Shown: piece by piece, positions 53,158-62,914 of the stretch
How positions within the stretch are numbered: position 1 is the stretch's first letter
Layout of the letters: each line of letters begins with the position of its first letter
Source of the DNA: JAVVEG01 sp041751425
GTDB lineage: Bacteria > Pseudomonadota > Gammaproteobacteria > Pseudomonadales > Pseudohongiellaceae
Length of the DNA: 64,000 nucleotides
Assembly: GCA_041751425.1 (NCBI GenBank)
Contig: JBGSXL010000011.1
Coordinates: 124,001 to 188,000, forward strand
Direction of reading: 5' to 3'
Notes under the pieces: generated by a model
What the model was told of the DNA's origin: nothing
What the model saw: only the letters and a program-made list of their open reading frames with translations
The model's database searches: none
Position numbers and translations under genes: made by a program

Positions 53158-55712
53158 GCCATAAGAAAAATTCTTTGCAGAAGGAAGCGCAGGAAAAGCT
53201 GGCACAGTCAGACACTGATTGTATGAGTAAGGAGCAAAATGGTTATCCCTGGTTAGGGATGGAGAGCGCAGCATTCGCTGAGGATCTTGCGCGTCACTTC
53301 CATCTGACTCTGGGCCGCGACCAAACCAGTGATTCACATCTGTACATGTTCAACGCTGCTGCGTTGACGGTGCGTGACAGACTGGTGGAGCGCTGGCGCC
53401 AGACACGTGTACGTTACACCAACGAAAGACCGAAACGCGTCTCCTATATATCGTTGGAGTTTCTGATGGGACGCTCGCTGTGCAATGCCGTTCTGAATCT
53501 TGATATTGAGGAACCCTTGCGCAATGCACTGTTTCGCTACGGCGTAACGTTGGAAGAAATTGCCGATGAAGAACGCGACGCCGGATTGGGCAATGGTGGT
53601 CTGGGCCGTTTAGCAGCCTGCTTTCTTGACAGTTGCGCAACCCTTGCTCTGCCTGTGACCGGATACGGCATTCGCTATGATTATGGGATGTTTCACCAGC
53701 GTATTGAAAATGGTCATCAGGTCGAATCACCGGATCATTGGCTGGAATGGGGCAATCCATGGGAGTTCGAGGCACCCCAGGACACTCGCACAATAAAGTT
53801 CGCTGGTTGCACCCGGCCGCGAACCGATTCTTCTGGTCGCACCCATATCGACTGGGTAGATACGCATGATGTGCTTGCGGTGCCTTATGATATGCCGGTG
53901 CCAGGTTATCGCAATAACACTGTGAACACATTAAGGTTGTGGAAAGCAATGCCGACTGAGGAATTCAATCTGCACGAGTTCAATGCGGGAGGCTATGCGG
54001 AAGCGGTCGCTGCAAAAACTCAGGCCGAACAGATCTCCATGGTGCTGTATCCCAACGATGTCAGTGAGAACGGCAAGATTCTGCGTCTGCGCCAACAGTA
54101 TTTTCTTTCTTCCGCGAGTTTGCAGGATGTGTTGGCAAGGTGGCTGATCCAAAGTGGCGAATCGTTCACGGATTTTCCCGACTACAATTGCTTTCAGCTC
54201 AATGATACGCATCCCTCTATCGCCGTTGCTGAATTGATGCGGCTATTGATTGATGAACATGAACTGCAGTGGGATCAGGCCTGGCAAATAACCACAGCAA
54301 CCATGGCCTATACCAACCATACTCTGCTGCCCGAAGCGCTGGAACGCTGGCCCGTGCGATTATTTCGCGAAATGCTGCCCCGTATACTGGAGATCATTCA
54401 GGAGATTAACGCGCGCTTTCTGGTTGAGGTTTCCCTGCGCTGGCCAGGGGACAGTCGCAAGCTGATGAGCATGTCGATCATCGAAGAAGGTGCAGACCCG
54501 CATGTGCGGATGGCACATCTGGCGATCACAGGAAGTTTTTCTGTAAACGGCGTTGCGCAATTGCACACCGACCTTCTGAAGGAGGGACTGTTCCGAGATT
54601 TCTTCGCCATGTGGCCGGAGAAGTTCAACAACAAGACAAATGGTGTGACCCCTCGTCGCTGGTTGGGATTCTGCAATCCAAAATTGGCAACTCTGATCAC
54701 CGACAAGATCGGAGAGGGTTGGATGACAGAGCTCAGTAAGCTGTCTGAACTACGCCCTTTCGCGGATAAAACGGATTTCAGGAAGGATTGGGCGAAGGTC
54801 AAAATGCACAACAAGCAAGTGCTGGCGAATCTGGTGGAACAGAAATGCCAGGTATCATTCGCTACCGATATGTTGTTCGATGTGCAGGTGAAGCGCATTC
54901 ATGAGTACAAGCGGCAATTGCTGAATGTGTTACATGTGATACATCTCTTCGCAAGAATTTTGCAGGATGATACTGCAGATTTTACACCCCGTTGTGTGTT
55001 GATTGGCGGCAAAGCGGCGCCGGGATATTTCATGGCCAAGTTGATTATAAAACTGATCAACAACGTGGCGCAGGTGATCAATAGCGAACCCAAGGCAAAA
55101 GATTTGCTACGGGTAGCGTTTATCCCTAACTACAATGTCACAAGCATGGAGGTTATCTGTGCTGGTGCGGATTTGTCTGAACAGATCTCCACAGCCGGCA
55201 AGGAAGCTTCTGGTACCGGAAACATGAAGTTCATGATGAACGGCGCGCTTACCATCGGTACACTGGATGGTGCCAATATCGAAATTCGTGATGCAGTAGG
55301 TGCGGAAAACTTTTTTCTGTTCGGTTGTCAGGCACAGGAAGTGCAGGCTGTGCGCCAAACGTATAATCCAGCTGCAATCATTGCCGATGATCCGGATCTA
55401 CGGGCCGTCATGGAGATGCTGGAATCTGGATATTTCAATCGATACGAATCGGGAATGTTTGCACCGATAATCAACAGCATTCGCGACCCGTCAGATCAAT
55501 GGTTGACCGCTGCAGATTTTCGCAGTTATGTGGATGCACAAGAGAAAGCGGCTGCAGTTTTCCGCGATCATCAGGAATGGACTCGCATGAGTATATTGAA
55601 CACCGCTGCCAGCGGATTTTTCTCCAGCGATAGAACCATCAAGAGTTACGCTGAGGAAATATGGCAGATAGAAGTCCCGCAAGCTAACGACCCGCAAGTC
55701 AACAAACAGTGA
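53154..55712 (+). CDS. glgP: glycogen/maltodextrin phosphorylase
   Basis: 852 residues, typical of GT35. It contains YISLEFLMGRSL, EERDAGLGNGGLGRLAACF, the substrate segment ERWPVRLFREMLPR, KRIHEYKRQLLN, and the pyridoxal-phosphate Lys692 in SGTGNMKFMMNGALTIGTLD. It releases glucose 1-phosphate from glycogen ends. Converting that to glucose 6-phosphate needs a phosphoglucomutase, which is not in the window. It overlaps glgX and lies a few bases before glgC. Confidence 0.95.
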   Translation: MSHKKNSLQKEAQEKLAQSDTDCMSKEQNGYPWLGMESAAFAEDLARHFHLTLGRDQTSDSHLYMFNAAALTVRDRLVERWRQTRVRYTNERPKRVSYISLEFLMGRSLCNAVLNLDIEEPLRNALFRYGVTLEEIADEERDAGLGNGGLGRLAACFLDSCATLALPVTGYGIRYDYGMFHQRIENGHQVESPDHWLEWGNPWEFEAPQDTRTIKFAGCTRPRTDSSGRTHIDWVDTHDVLAVPYDMPVPGYRNNTVNTLRLWKAMPTEEFNLHEFNAGGYAEAVAAKTQAEQISMVLYPNDVSENGKILRLRQQYFLSSASLQDVLARWLIQSGESFTDFPDYNCFQLNDTHPSIAVAELMRLLIDEHELQWDQAWQITTATMAYTNHTLLPEALERWPVRLFREMLPRILEIIQEINARFLVEVSLRWPGDSRKLMSMSIIEEGADPHVRMAHLAITGSFSVNGVAQLHTDLLKEGLFRDFFAMWPEKFNNKTNGVTPRRWLGFCNPKLATLITDKIGEGWMTELSKLSELRPFADKTDFRKDWAKVKMHNKQVLANLVEQKCQVSFATDMLFDVQVKRIHEYKRQLLNVLHVIHLFARILQDDTADFTPRCVLIGGKAAPGYFMAKLIIKLINNVAQVINSEPKAKDLLRVAFIPNYNVTSMEVICAGADLSEQISTAGKEASGTGNMKFMMNGALTIGTLDGANIEIRDAVGAENFFLFGCQAQEVQAVRQTYNPAAIIADDPDLRAVMEMLESGYFNRYESGMFAPIINSIRDPSDQWLTAADFRSYVDAQEKAAAVFRDHQEWTRMSILNTAASGFFSSDRTIKSYAEEIWQIEVPQANDPQVNKQ

Positions 55713-55719
55713 GGTGATA

Positions 55720-56988
55720 ATGATGGATACCGGTCCGCGTTATGTCAGTAAATTGACTCGCAATACCTATGCTCTGATACTGGCAGGAGGCCGCGGTTCC
55801 CGCTTGCATGAGCTGACCAATTGGCGTGCTAAACCGGCACTTTTTTTCGGCGGCAAGTTCCGCATCATAGATTTCCCTTTATCAAATTGCATCAACTCCG
55901 GCGTACGCCGAGTTGGTGTAGTGACGCAGTACAAAGCGCACTCTCTGATAAAACATCTGGTGCGCGGCTGGGGGCATTTCAAAAAAGAGCTTGGTGAAGG
56001 CGTTGAGATTCTGCCCGCCTCGCAACGGCATTCTGACAGCTGGTATATGGGAACTGCAGACGCCGTGTTTCAGAATATAGATATTATTCGCGGCGAGATT
56101 CCCGAGTACGTCATGGTACTTTCCGGTGATCATATTTACCGTCAGGACTACGGTGACATGTTGGCCTATCATGCAGAGCACAATGCAGACATGACCGTTT
56201 CCTGCATGGAGGTACCATTGAGCGAGGCCGCTGGCAATTTCGGCGTGATGAGCGTTGATCGTGATCACCGCATTCTTGCCTTCAACGAGAAGCCGACGAA
56301 CCCGCAGTGCACGCCCGATAACCCGGATATGTGTCTTGCTTCCATGGGTAATTATGTTTTTAAGACTGAATTCCTGTTTGATCAACTGCGTAAAGACGCT
56401 GAGAAAGACGGCTCTGATCATGATTTTGGCAAGAATATCATTCCGTCAATTATTGCTGACCACAAAGTGTTTGCTTACCGGTTTGTTGATCCTGACGGCG
56501 ATCGCAAAGCTTACTGGCGCGATGTGGGAAATCTGGATTCATACTGGCTGGCAAATATGGAATTGGTGGAACCGGTGCCACCCCTGAATCTGTATGATCC
56601 ACGCTGGCCTATCTGGACTTTCCAGGAACAGTTGCCGCCCGCTAAATTCGTTTTTGATGATGATGACAGGCGCGGTATGGCCACTGACTCAATGGTTTCA
56701 AGCGGGTGTATTATTTCCGGCTCAACAGTGCGAAAATCCCTGCTGTTTTCCAATGTCCGTATGCATTCCTACTCCGAAATTGAACAGGCCGTGATACTGC
56801 CTGATGTCGTAATCAAGCGACATTGCAAATTACGCAAGGTCATCGTTGACAGGGGTTGCACTGTACCGGAGGGGACGGTGATAGGTTTCGACCATAAAGC
56901 GGACGCAAAGAGAGGATTTCGTGTTACCGATAATGGCGTCACACTGGTCACTCGCGAGATGTTGGGGCAGTCAGTGGGAGGCCTTTGA
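55720..56988 (+). CDS. glgC: glucose-1-phosphate adenylyltransferase (ADP-glucose pyrophosphorylase)
   Basis: 422 residues. The nucleotidyltransferase signature reads ALILAGGRGSRLHELTNWRAKPAL followed by GGKFRIIDFPLSNCINSG. YMGTADAVFQN, SGDHIYRQDY, FNEKPTNP and a C-terminal left-handed beta-helix complete the fold. It makes ADP-glucose, the committed step of glycogen synthesis, and is usually allosterically controlled. The frame opens at GTG 55714; ATG 55720 or 55723 with GAGG upstream are better starts. Confidence 0.95.
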   Translation: MMDTGPRYVSKLTRNTYALILAGGRGSRLHELTNWRAKPALFFGGKFRIIDFPLSNCINSGVRRVGVVTQYKAHSLIKHLVRGWGHFKKELGEGVEILPASQRHSDSWYMGTADAVFQNIDIIRGEIPEYVMVLSGDHIYRQDYGDMLAYHAEHNADMTVSCMEVPLSEAAGNFGVMSVDRDHRILAFNEKPTNPQCTPDNPDMCLASMGNYVFKTEFLFDQLRKDAEKDGSDHDFGKNIIPSIIADHKVFAYRFVDPDGDRKAYWRDVGNLDSYWLANMELVEPVPPLNLYDPRWPIWTFQEQLPPAKFVFDDDDRRGMATDSMVSSGCIISGSTVRKSLLFSNVRMHSYSEIEQAVILPDVVIKRHCKLRKVIVDRGCTVPEGTVIGFDHKADAKRGFRVTDNGVTLVTREMLGQSVGGL

Positions 56989-57041
56989 CCAATTACAGTC
57001 GTTCAACAAACGTGCTCGCGCTCAACTAACGTGAAAAGTAT

Positions 57042-58643
57042 ATGCATATAGTAATGATCGCTGCCGAGAACGGCGCGCTTGCAGGAGGCAAGGTTGGGGG
57101 AATTGGCGATGTCATTCGTGATGTGCCGATTGCACTGGCCAAATTGGGACACCAGGTTTCTGTCATTACGCCTGGCTATCAGTCGCTGTCCAAACAAAAT
57201 CCATCGGAACTTCTGACCACGTTTACAGTAGAATTCTGTGGGCAATTGCAGGAGGTTCAGTTTTTTGTCGCCGGCGAGAACAAAAGCACTTTCAGATCCG
57301 CAGTTGCGCCTAAGGCGCGCAAACGCAAAAACGGTTCGGTATCACATTATTTACTGGAACACTCATTGTTTGCCTCCTGCGGTGCCGGCAGTATCTATTG
57401 CGATGACAAGCGCGGTCCTTTTGCCACCGATGCTCACAAGTTTTCTCTGTTCTGTGCTGCCGTCTGTGAGTTGCTCGAGAGTGACATGCTTGTCAATGCC
57501 GATGTATTGCATCTGCACGACTGGCACGCTGCCATGGTTGCGCTTCTGCGTCACTTTGAACCGGCATACAAGAAGCTGAACAGGATTCCGCTGGTGTATT
57601 CTATTCACAATCTTTCCCTGCAGGGGATAAGACCACTGGCGAACAACGAATCGTCGTTGCAGTCCTGGTTTCCACATACCGCATTCGCCTTGGATCTGAT
57701 TCAGGACCCGCGCTATCCGGACTGTATCAATCTGATGCGCGCAGGCATCAATCTCGCGGATAAAGTGCACGCTGTGTCGCCGAGTTATGCGAAGGAAATT
57801 TTGCAGCCATCAGATCCGCAGCATGGTTTCGTGGGTGGTGAGGGCCTGGAGCTTGATTTACAGAGGCTTGATGCTGAGGGCAGGATCATCGGTATACTGA
57901 ATGGTTGCGACTACGACTATCAGGCGCATAAAGTGAGTAGCCGCAATCAGCTATTGAATCTGATTGAAGAAAATCTGCACACATGGACGGTGAACAGCGA
58001 GTTTGTACCCAGTGCGAACTTCTTCGCGTTCAGCAGAATTCAATTATGGCGCAAACGTCGCAAGGCGATTCCGGTTACATTGACTTCCATCGGGCGACTC
58101 ACTAACCAGAAAGCGCGTCTATTGATGGAAATGCTGCTCAAAGCAGATGGAACTCGACAAAGTGCGCTCGACTGTCTGCTCGATGATCTCGCGGACGGTG
58201 TATTCATCATGATTGGCAGTGGCGATCCTGGGTATGAAAAATTCTTCACTCAGGCGATGCGCAAACACGACAACTTTCTATTTCTACGCGGTTTCTCCGA
58301 ACAACTCGCAGATGCCTTGTATGGGTACGGAGATCTGTTTTTGATGCCGAGCAGTTTCGAACCATGCGGCATCAGTCAGATGCTGGCCATGCGTGCCGGA
58401 ACGCCCTGCATCGTTCATCATGTCGGTGGGCTACGTGATACCGTTCAACATGGGGTGAATGGTTTCGCGTTCAGCGGTTCTACACCTGAGGAGCAATCGC
58501 GGGCAATGATTCAGGCTGTGAAGAACGCGCGCGCAACCATGCAGAAACCAAAACAATGGGCTGCCATTCGCAAAGCGGCCCTAGGCACGCGCTTTCTATG
58601 GGATGCAGCCGTAAAACAATACATCACGAAGCTGTACCAATAA
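57042..58643 (+). CDS. glgA: glycogen synthase (GT5), divergent
   Basis: 533 residues of GT5. The ADP-glucose loop near the N-terminus is GGKVGGIGDVIRDVP rather than the usual KTGGLADV, and the catalytic-domain end reads PSSFEPCGISQMLAMRAGTP (E440) where GlgA of E. coli has FEPCGLTQ. The ATG at 57042 starts MHIVMIAAENGALAGG. It extends glycogen with ADP-glucose. It is the last gene of the cluster; its stop codon TAA (58641-58643) lies inside the repeat element that follows. Confidence 0.9.
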   Translation: MHIVMIAAENGALAGGKVGGIGDVIRDVPIALAKLGHQVSVITPGYQSLSKQNPSELLTTFTVEFCGQLQEVQFFVAGENKSTFRSAVAPKARKRKNGSVSHYLLEHSLFASCGAGSIYCDDKRGPFATDAHKFSLFCAAVCELLESDMLVNADVLHLHDWHAAMVALLRHFEPAYKKLNRIPLVYSIHNLSLQGIRPLANNESSLQSWFPHTAFALDLIQDPRYPDCINLMRAGINLADKVHAVSPSYAKEILQPSDPQHGFVGGEGLELDLQRLDAEGRIIGILNGCDYDYQAHKVSSRNQLLNLIEENLHTWTVNSEFVPSANFFAFSRIQLWRKRRKAIPVTLTSIGRLTNQKARLLMEMLLKADGTRQSALDCLLDDLADGVFIMIGSGDPGYEKFFTQAMRKHDNFLFLRGFSEQLADALYGYGDLFLMPSSFEPCGISQMLAMRAGTPCIVHHVGGLRDTVQHGVNGFAFSGSTPEEQSRAMIQAVKNARATMQKPKQWAAIRKAALGTRFLWDAAVKQYITKLYQ

Positions 58644-58886
58644 TTGGGGTCAGAGTAAAAATACAGTAGTTTTTCAATAAATGGGGTCGGAGTAACAATA
58701 AATGGGGTCGGAGTAAAAATACAGTAGTTTTCCTAAAGCGTCCAAGTGCGTCTAAAAAACGCAGATCTGCAACTCTTCTGCTGCAATTATCTCAGTTCCA
58801 ACCCTGACTTCGCGATTCAAGGAATATTGGATATCTAGTAACAGTTCTTTAAAACTACTGTATTTTTACTCTGACCCCAATTATTG
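58638..58886. repeat. 249-base element with 36-base perfect terminal inverted repeats
   Basis: The left end 58638-58673 (core GGGGTCAGAGTAAAAATACA, then GTAGTTTT) is repeated exactly, inverted, at 58851-58886. Two further direct copies follow the left end: a short one (58675-58695) and a longer one (58696-58731), both with GGGGTCGGAG. The inside holds a TGCGT/ACGCA hairpin (58747-58763) and the palindrome GCAGATCTGC. The element fills the convergent gap between glgA and fadI: the glgA stop is in its left end and the fadI stop abuts its right end. It encodes nothing and looks like a REP- or MITE-type unit, possibly moved by a REP-associated (Y1/RAYT) transposase elsewhere. Confidence 0.85.
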
Positions 58887-60164
58887 CTAGCGCTCCAGTA
58901 TTGCCGTCACGCCCATGCCGCCGGCAGTGCAGACTGATATCAATCCGCGGCCGCTGCCTTTCTCTTCCAGCAGTTTCGCCAGGTTCGCAACGATACGCGT
59001 ACCGGTTGCGGCAAACGGATGTCCGAACGCCAGTGAGCTGCCTTTGACGTTAAGTTTGCTGCGATCGATGCTGCCCATCGCTCTGGGCTGCAATAGTTTT
59101 TCGCGACAAAAGTTTTCATCTTCCCATGCCTTTAATGTGCACAACACCTGCGCTGCGAACGCTTCATGCAGTTCATAGAAATCGAAATCCTGCAGTGTAA
59201 GTTCTGCGCGTTGCAGCATCTCGCTTACCGCCACCGTCGGCGCCATCAAAAGACCTGCACCATTTACGAAATCAACTGCGGCGGTGCGGCCATGTGTGAG
59301 AAAAGCTTGTATTGGCAGATTGTTGGTCTGTGCATATTCTTCGCTGCACAATAGAACTGCCGAGGCCCCATCCGTGAGTGGTGTGCTGTTTCCAGCGGTC
59401 AAGGTGCCGCCATCGCGATCGAAGGCAGGCTTCAACTTCGCCAGCTTCTCAAGACTGCTATCTGCACGCATATTATTGTCACGAGCAACACCTTGATAAG
59501 GCATGACCAGATCATCGAAAAAACCAGTATCGAATGCTGCTGCGGCATTCAAATGACTGGCAAGAGTCAATTCATCCTGTGCCTCGCGAGTGATTTCCCA
59601 TTCCTTCGCCATCAACTCGCAGTGCTGTCCCATGGAAAGCCTGGTGCGCGGTTCTCCGTTAGCAGGAGCTTGAGGAGCCAGTTCGCCCAATCCGAAACCT
59701 TTCAGTACTTTCAGCCTTTGCGAAAAAGTGCGAGCCTGCCCCAGGCGAATCAGGCGGCGGGCGAATTTGCGCTTGAACACAATCGGTGCATCGCTGGTAG
59801 TGTCGGACCCCGCGGCGATTGCGCAATCGATCTGGCCGCTGGCGATCTTACCCGCCGACATCAACGCAGCCTCCAAAGATGTGCCACAGGCTATCTGCAG
59901 CGTGATCCCCGGTGTCGCTGGAGAAAGGGTTGTACTGAGCAGGGCTTCGCGTGCCAGATTCCAGTCTTTAGCGTGAGTTGTTACGGCGCCTGCCACAACC
60001 TCATCTATCTTCTTGCCTGCCAGACCATACTTGTCCACGAGAAACTGCAAGGTATCCGCCAGCATGTCGAGATTGGTGAGTTCAGCGTAGGCGGTGTTAG
60101 ACCGACAGAAGGGAATCCGTGCGCCTCCAACAATAGCTACTCGCCGTAGTGATGAATTGCTCAT
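58887..60164 (-). CDS. fadI: acetyl-CoA C-acyltransferase (3-ketoacyl-CoA thiolase) FadI
   Basis: 425 residues of the thiolase family. The nucleophile Cys93 is in IACGTSLEA, His in FGHPFAATGTR and the second Cys in CTAGGMGV. It cleaves 3-ketoacyl-CoA in fatty acid beta-oxidation. The length above 400 and the pairing with a downstream-numbered, upstream-transcribed FadJ-type gene fit FadI. GGGAG lies before the ATG, and ATGA overlaps the fadJ stop, so the two are translationally coupled. Confidence 0.93.
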   Translation of the reverse strand: MSNSSLRRVAIVGGARIPFCRSNTAYAELTNLDMLADTLQFLVDKYGLAGKKIDEVVAGAVTTHAKDWNLAREALLSTTLSPATPGITLQIACGTSLEAALMSAGKIASGQIDCAIAAGSDTTSDAPIVFKRKFARRLIRLGQARTFSQRLKVLKGFGLGELAPQAPANGEPRTRLSMGQHCELMAKEWEITREAQDELTLASHLNAAAAFDTGFFDDLVMPYQGVARDNNMRADSSLEKLAKLKPAFDRDGGTLTAGNSTPLTDGASAVLLCSEEYAQTNNLPIQAFLTHGRTAAVDFVNGAGLLMAPTVAVSEMLQRAELTLQDFDFYELHEAFAAQVLCTLKAWEDENFCREKLLQPRAMGSIDRSKLNVKGSSLAFGHPFAATGTRIVANLAKLLEEKGSGRGLISVCTAGGMGVTAILER

Positions 60165-62218
60165 GCGGAATCTCCCTTCGAACCTGGATGATTTGAACTG
60201 TCATGCACCTTTTCATTTATATTCTGTTTCTGCAAGGCGCCTTCCTGCTTCTGCAAGTAATACAACGGGCCACCTCGAAATGGCGCGAAACCTGTTCCAA
60301 AAATCATGCCTGCATCCAGCAGATCCTTGTCGTCTACAATCCCGTCCTCCAACGCTGACTGACACTCATCGATGTAAGCTTTCAATAATCGCTCTGTGAT
60401 CATACCCAGATTGTGACCCTGAATGAGATCGGCATTCTTCTGCGGCTTGCCATTCTTCCATCGGTAAAAACCTTCATCGGATTTTTTGCCGAGCTTACCG
60501 GCATCCACATATTTTTTGATAAATTGCTTTTCAGCAGCACCTCTGGCATTTGCGACTGACGCAGCAGTATCGTCCGCCAATACTCCTGTGACCATCAAAC
60601 AAACATCCAAACCGACTGTATCTGCCAACTCCACGGGACCCATCGGCATGCCGAAAGCTTCAGCGGCTTCGTCGATAGCTTCCAACGGAACTCCTTCCAG
60701 ATGCAGAGTTAGCGCTTCCATCATATAAGGGGCAAGCACACGGTTGACCAGGAAGCCCGGGCTGCTTTTCACAATCAACGGGAAGCGGCTGATCTGTCCG
60801 CAGAATGCGGCGGCGTTCTGGACCTGTTGCGGATCAGTGACCGCGCTGTGAACTATCTCCACCAGTGGCATGCTCGCCACCGGATTAAAGAAATGGAGTC
60901 CAATCAAACGAGCGGGATTCTGCAATACTGTTGCCAGTTGTTCCAGCGGAATAGCCGAAGTATTGGTGGCAAGAATTGCACCCGCTTTCATTTTGGGTTC
61001 GAGCTCTTTAAACAGATTCTGTTTGGCTTCCAGGTTCTCGAAAATTGCCTCAATCACGACATCAGCCAGCGCAACACCGTCACCGCTCACATCTGGTCGT
61101 AATCTGTCCATGGCCGCTTTCACTCTTGCAGGGTCACGCAATTTCTTTTTGAAAAGTGTGTTGGCGCGTGCCAGTGCCGGGTCAATGTATTTCTGTTCTC
61201 TATCCTGCAAACTGACTTCCAATCCGCGTAAGACGCACCAGGCAGCGATATCACCACCCATCACGCCGGCACCAATCACATGCACCCGACGCGCCTTGAA
61301 ATTTGATTGTTTACCTTGCGCTTTCAAGCGCTCCATTAACGCAAACACCCGGCGTAATCCTGCAGCACTTTCTGTCTGCATCAGTTTTCCTACAGCGATG
61401 GCTTCCGCATGCATCATCTGATTACGGTTGCCGCCAAATTTCTCCCAGGTATCTATCAAACTATAAGGTGCCGGGTAATGCTCTTTACGTGCACGCGCCG
61501 CGGTCTTCTTGCGCATTTGCCCCGAAAGGAATTTGCGGGCTGGGGAAAGATTGCTCAAACGTGCGAGTAAACCCGGGCGACGGCTCCGTTTTTTGGCGAG
61601 AATCGCGCGACGCGCAGCCCAGAGCAGCTCTTCATGGCGCCCGATGACTTCATCAATCAGGCCAATAGCTTTGGCCGCTCTTGCGCTTATCTGACGTGCA
61701 GTCAACATCAACTCCATGGCTTTCAATCCACCGATAGTTGCTACCGACCGCGCTGAACCACCGAAACCCGGAAAAATGCCCAGCTGCACTTCCGGAAATC
61801 CCAGTTTGGTTGATGGTGTATCTTTGGCAATCCGGTAATTACAGGACAAGGCCAGCTCCAAGCCTCCACCCAGACAATAGCCTTCAATAGCAACAACGGT
61901 GGTACAGGAGAGATTTTCCAGACGGGTGAACATGGTATGCACACGCTGGATAGCTTCAGTGACTTCGCTGACATCGGAGAAATTACCGAATTCACGCACA
62001 TCCGCGCCGAAAACAAATCCGGTAGTTTTGCCCGAGAGTATCGCGATGCCTCGTGGTGTGCTGGTCTCGGCGTATGCAAGCAACTGTTCAAATTCTTCCA
62101 GTACCGCACTGGAAAGAGAGTTGACGCTTTCACCCTGACGATCCAGATACAGCCACAATATGTCATCTGAATCACGGTTGACGCGCCAGTGTTGATAGTC
62201 TGAGAGTTTGCTGTTCAT
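60161..62218 (-). CDS. fadJ: multifunctional fatty acid oxidation alpha subunit (FadJ-like)
   Basis: 685 residues. The N-terminal enoyl-CoA hydratase (about 10-200) has VVAIEGYCLGGGLELALSC and PEVQLGIFPGFGGS, with both catalytic Glu residues. The 3-hydroxyacyl-CoA dehydrogenase part (about 310-680) has the NAD site VIGAGVMGGDIAAWC, GLHFFNPVASMPLVEI with catalytic His, and two C-terminal helical domains. It hydrates enoyl-CoA and oxidises the product for FadI. A Lys/Arg-rich stretch near residues 205-245 lies between the domains. AGGA is 6 bases before the ATG. Confidence 0.92.
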   Translation of the reverse strand: MNSKLSDYQHWRVNRDSDDILWLYLDRQGESVNSLSSAVLEEFEQLLAYAETSTPRGIAILSGKTTGFVFGADVREFGNFSDVSEVTEAIQRVHTMFTRLENLSCTTVVAIEGYCLGGGLELALSCNYRIAKDTPSTKLGFPEVQLGIFPGFGGSARSVATIGGLKAMELMLTARQISARAAKAIGLIDEVIGRHEELLWAARRAILAKKRSRRPGLLARLSNLSPARKFLSGQMRKKTAARARKEHYPAPYSLIDTWEKFGGNRNQMMHAEAIAVGKLMQTESAAGLRRVFALMERLKAQGKQSNFKARRVHVIGAGVMGGDIAAWCVLRGLEVSLQDREQKYIDPALARANTLFKKKLRDPARVKAAMDRLRPDVSGDGVALADVVIEAIFENLEAKQNLFKELEPKMKAGAILATNTSAIPLEQLATVLQNPARLIGLHFFNPVASMPLVEIVHSAVTDPQQVQNAAAFCGQISRFPLIVKSSPGFLVNRVLAPYMMEALTLHLEGVPLEAIDEAAEAFGMPMGPVELADTVGLDVCLMVTGVLADDTAASVANARGAAEKQFIKKYVDAGKLGKKSDEGFYRWKNGKPQKNADLIQGHNLGMITERLLKAYIDECQSALEDGIVDDKDLLDAGMIFGTGFAPFRGGPLYYLQKQEGALQKQNINEKVHDSSNHPGSKGDSA

Positions 62219-62421
62219 GATAATTCCTGAATAGGTATTCGGTTATAACGCATTCCCGTTGCCGCTTTATGTGCCTACTTTACCGCGAATCGTGGTCTCT
62301 GTTAACGTGAACAGGTGGGAATCTTAACCTGTTGGTGGTGGTACTGTGGATTTGAGGTCGCTATCATGCTGTGCATTGTCGCTATTTCATAGTTCAAGAC
62401 CGCGACCCAGGAGTTTTCTGT

Positions 62422-62914
62422 GCCTTATTCCCGTTCTCTGCCTATTGCATTAACAGTGATGTTATTTGGGGCCTGTAACAACGAAGATCCAACGCTCACC
62501 GATGACGTTGGGCAACCAGTCCCTGTACAAAACTGGATAGAGGTACCGCTAAGCGATAGTACCTATAACAGCAACACTGTGCCATGGCGCAGCGCTACCT
62601 ACGATGTTTACGTGGCTGCCTACAACGCGCTGGAATTCAAGCTGGATTTACGCGAGGGCGATTCAATAGTCTATCGCTGGAATGTAGAGATGGATGATCC
62701 CGACTTGCTCAAGGTGGAGTTTCATGGTCACACGGAACGTGTAGGTGAGGCGCCTGGAACGGTCATGTTCTACACGATACATAGCGATGGCGAGGAGAGC
62801 GGTACATTGACAGCGCCGTTCGATGGCATCCACGGCTGGTATCTGAACAATACCAGCGCGCAGGATATCGTAGTGGTCTTGACCGTAGCAGGCTTCTACA
62901 CCGAAGTTGAATAA
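62422..62914 (+). CDS. small hypothetical lipoprotein (GTG start at 62420)
   Basis: A 164-residue protein starting at the GTG whose first base is 62420, with AGGAG 6 bases upstream. The lipobox LFGAC gives the lipidated Cys at residue 19. The mature protein is a beta-rich domain: FKLDLREGDSIVYRWNVE, VEFHGHTER and GIHGWYLNNTSAQDIVVVLT, a pattern like other GOLD-like or emp24-like bacterial lipid-anchored proteins. The function is unknown. Its TAA stop (62912-62914) lies in the 58-base palindrome that follows. Confidence 0.7.

Noticed and set aside
58638..58886. Complete insertion sequence
   Set aside because: Only 249 bases long with no transposase frame; at most a non-autonomous element.
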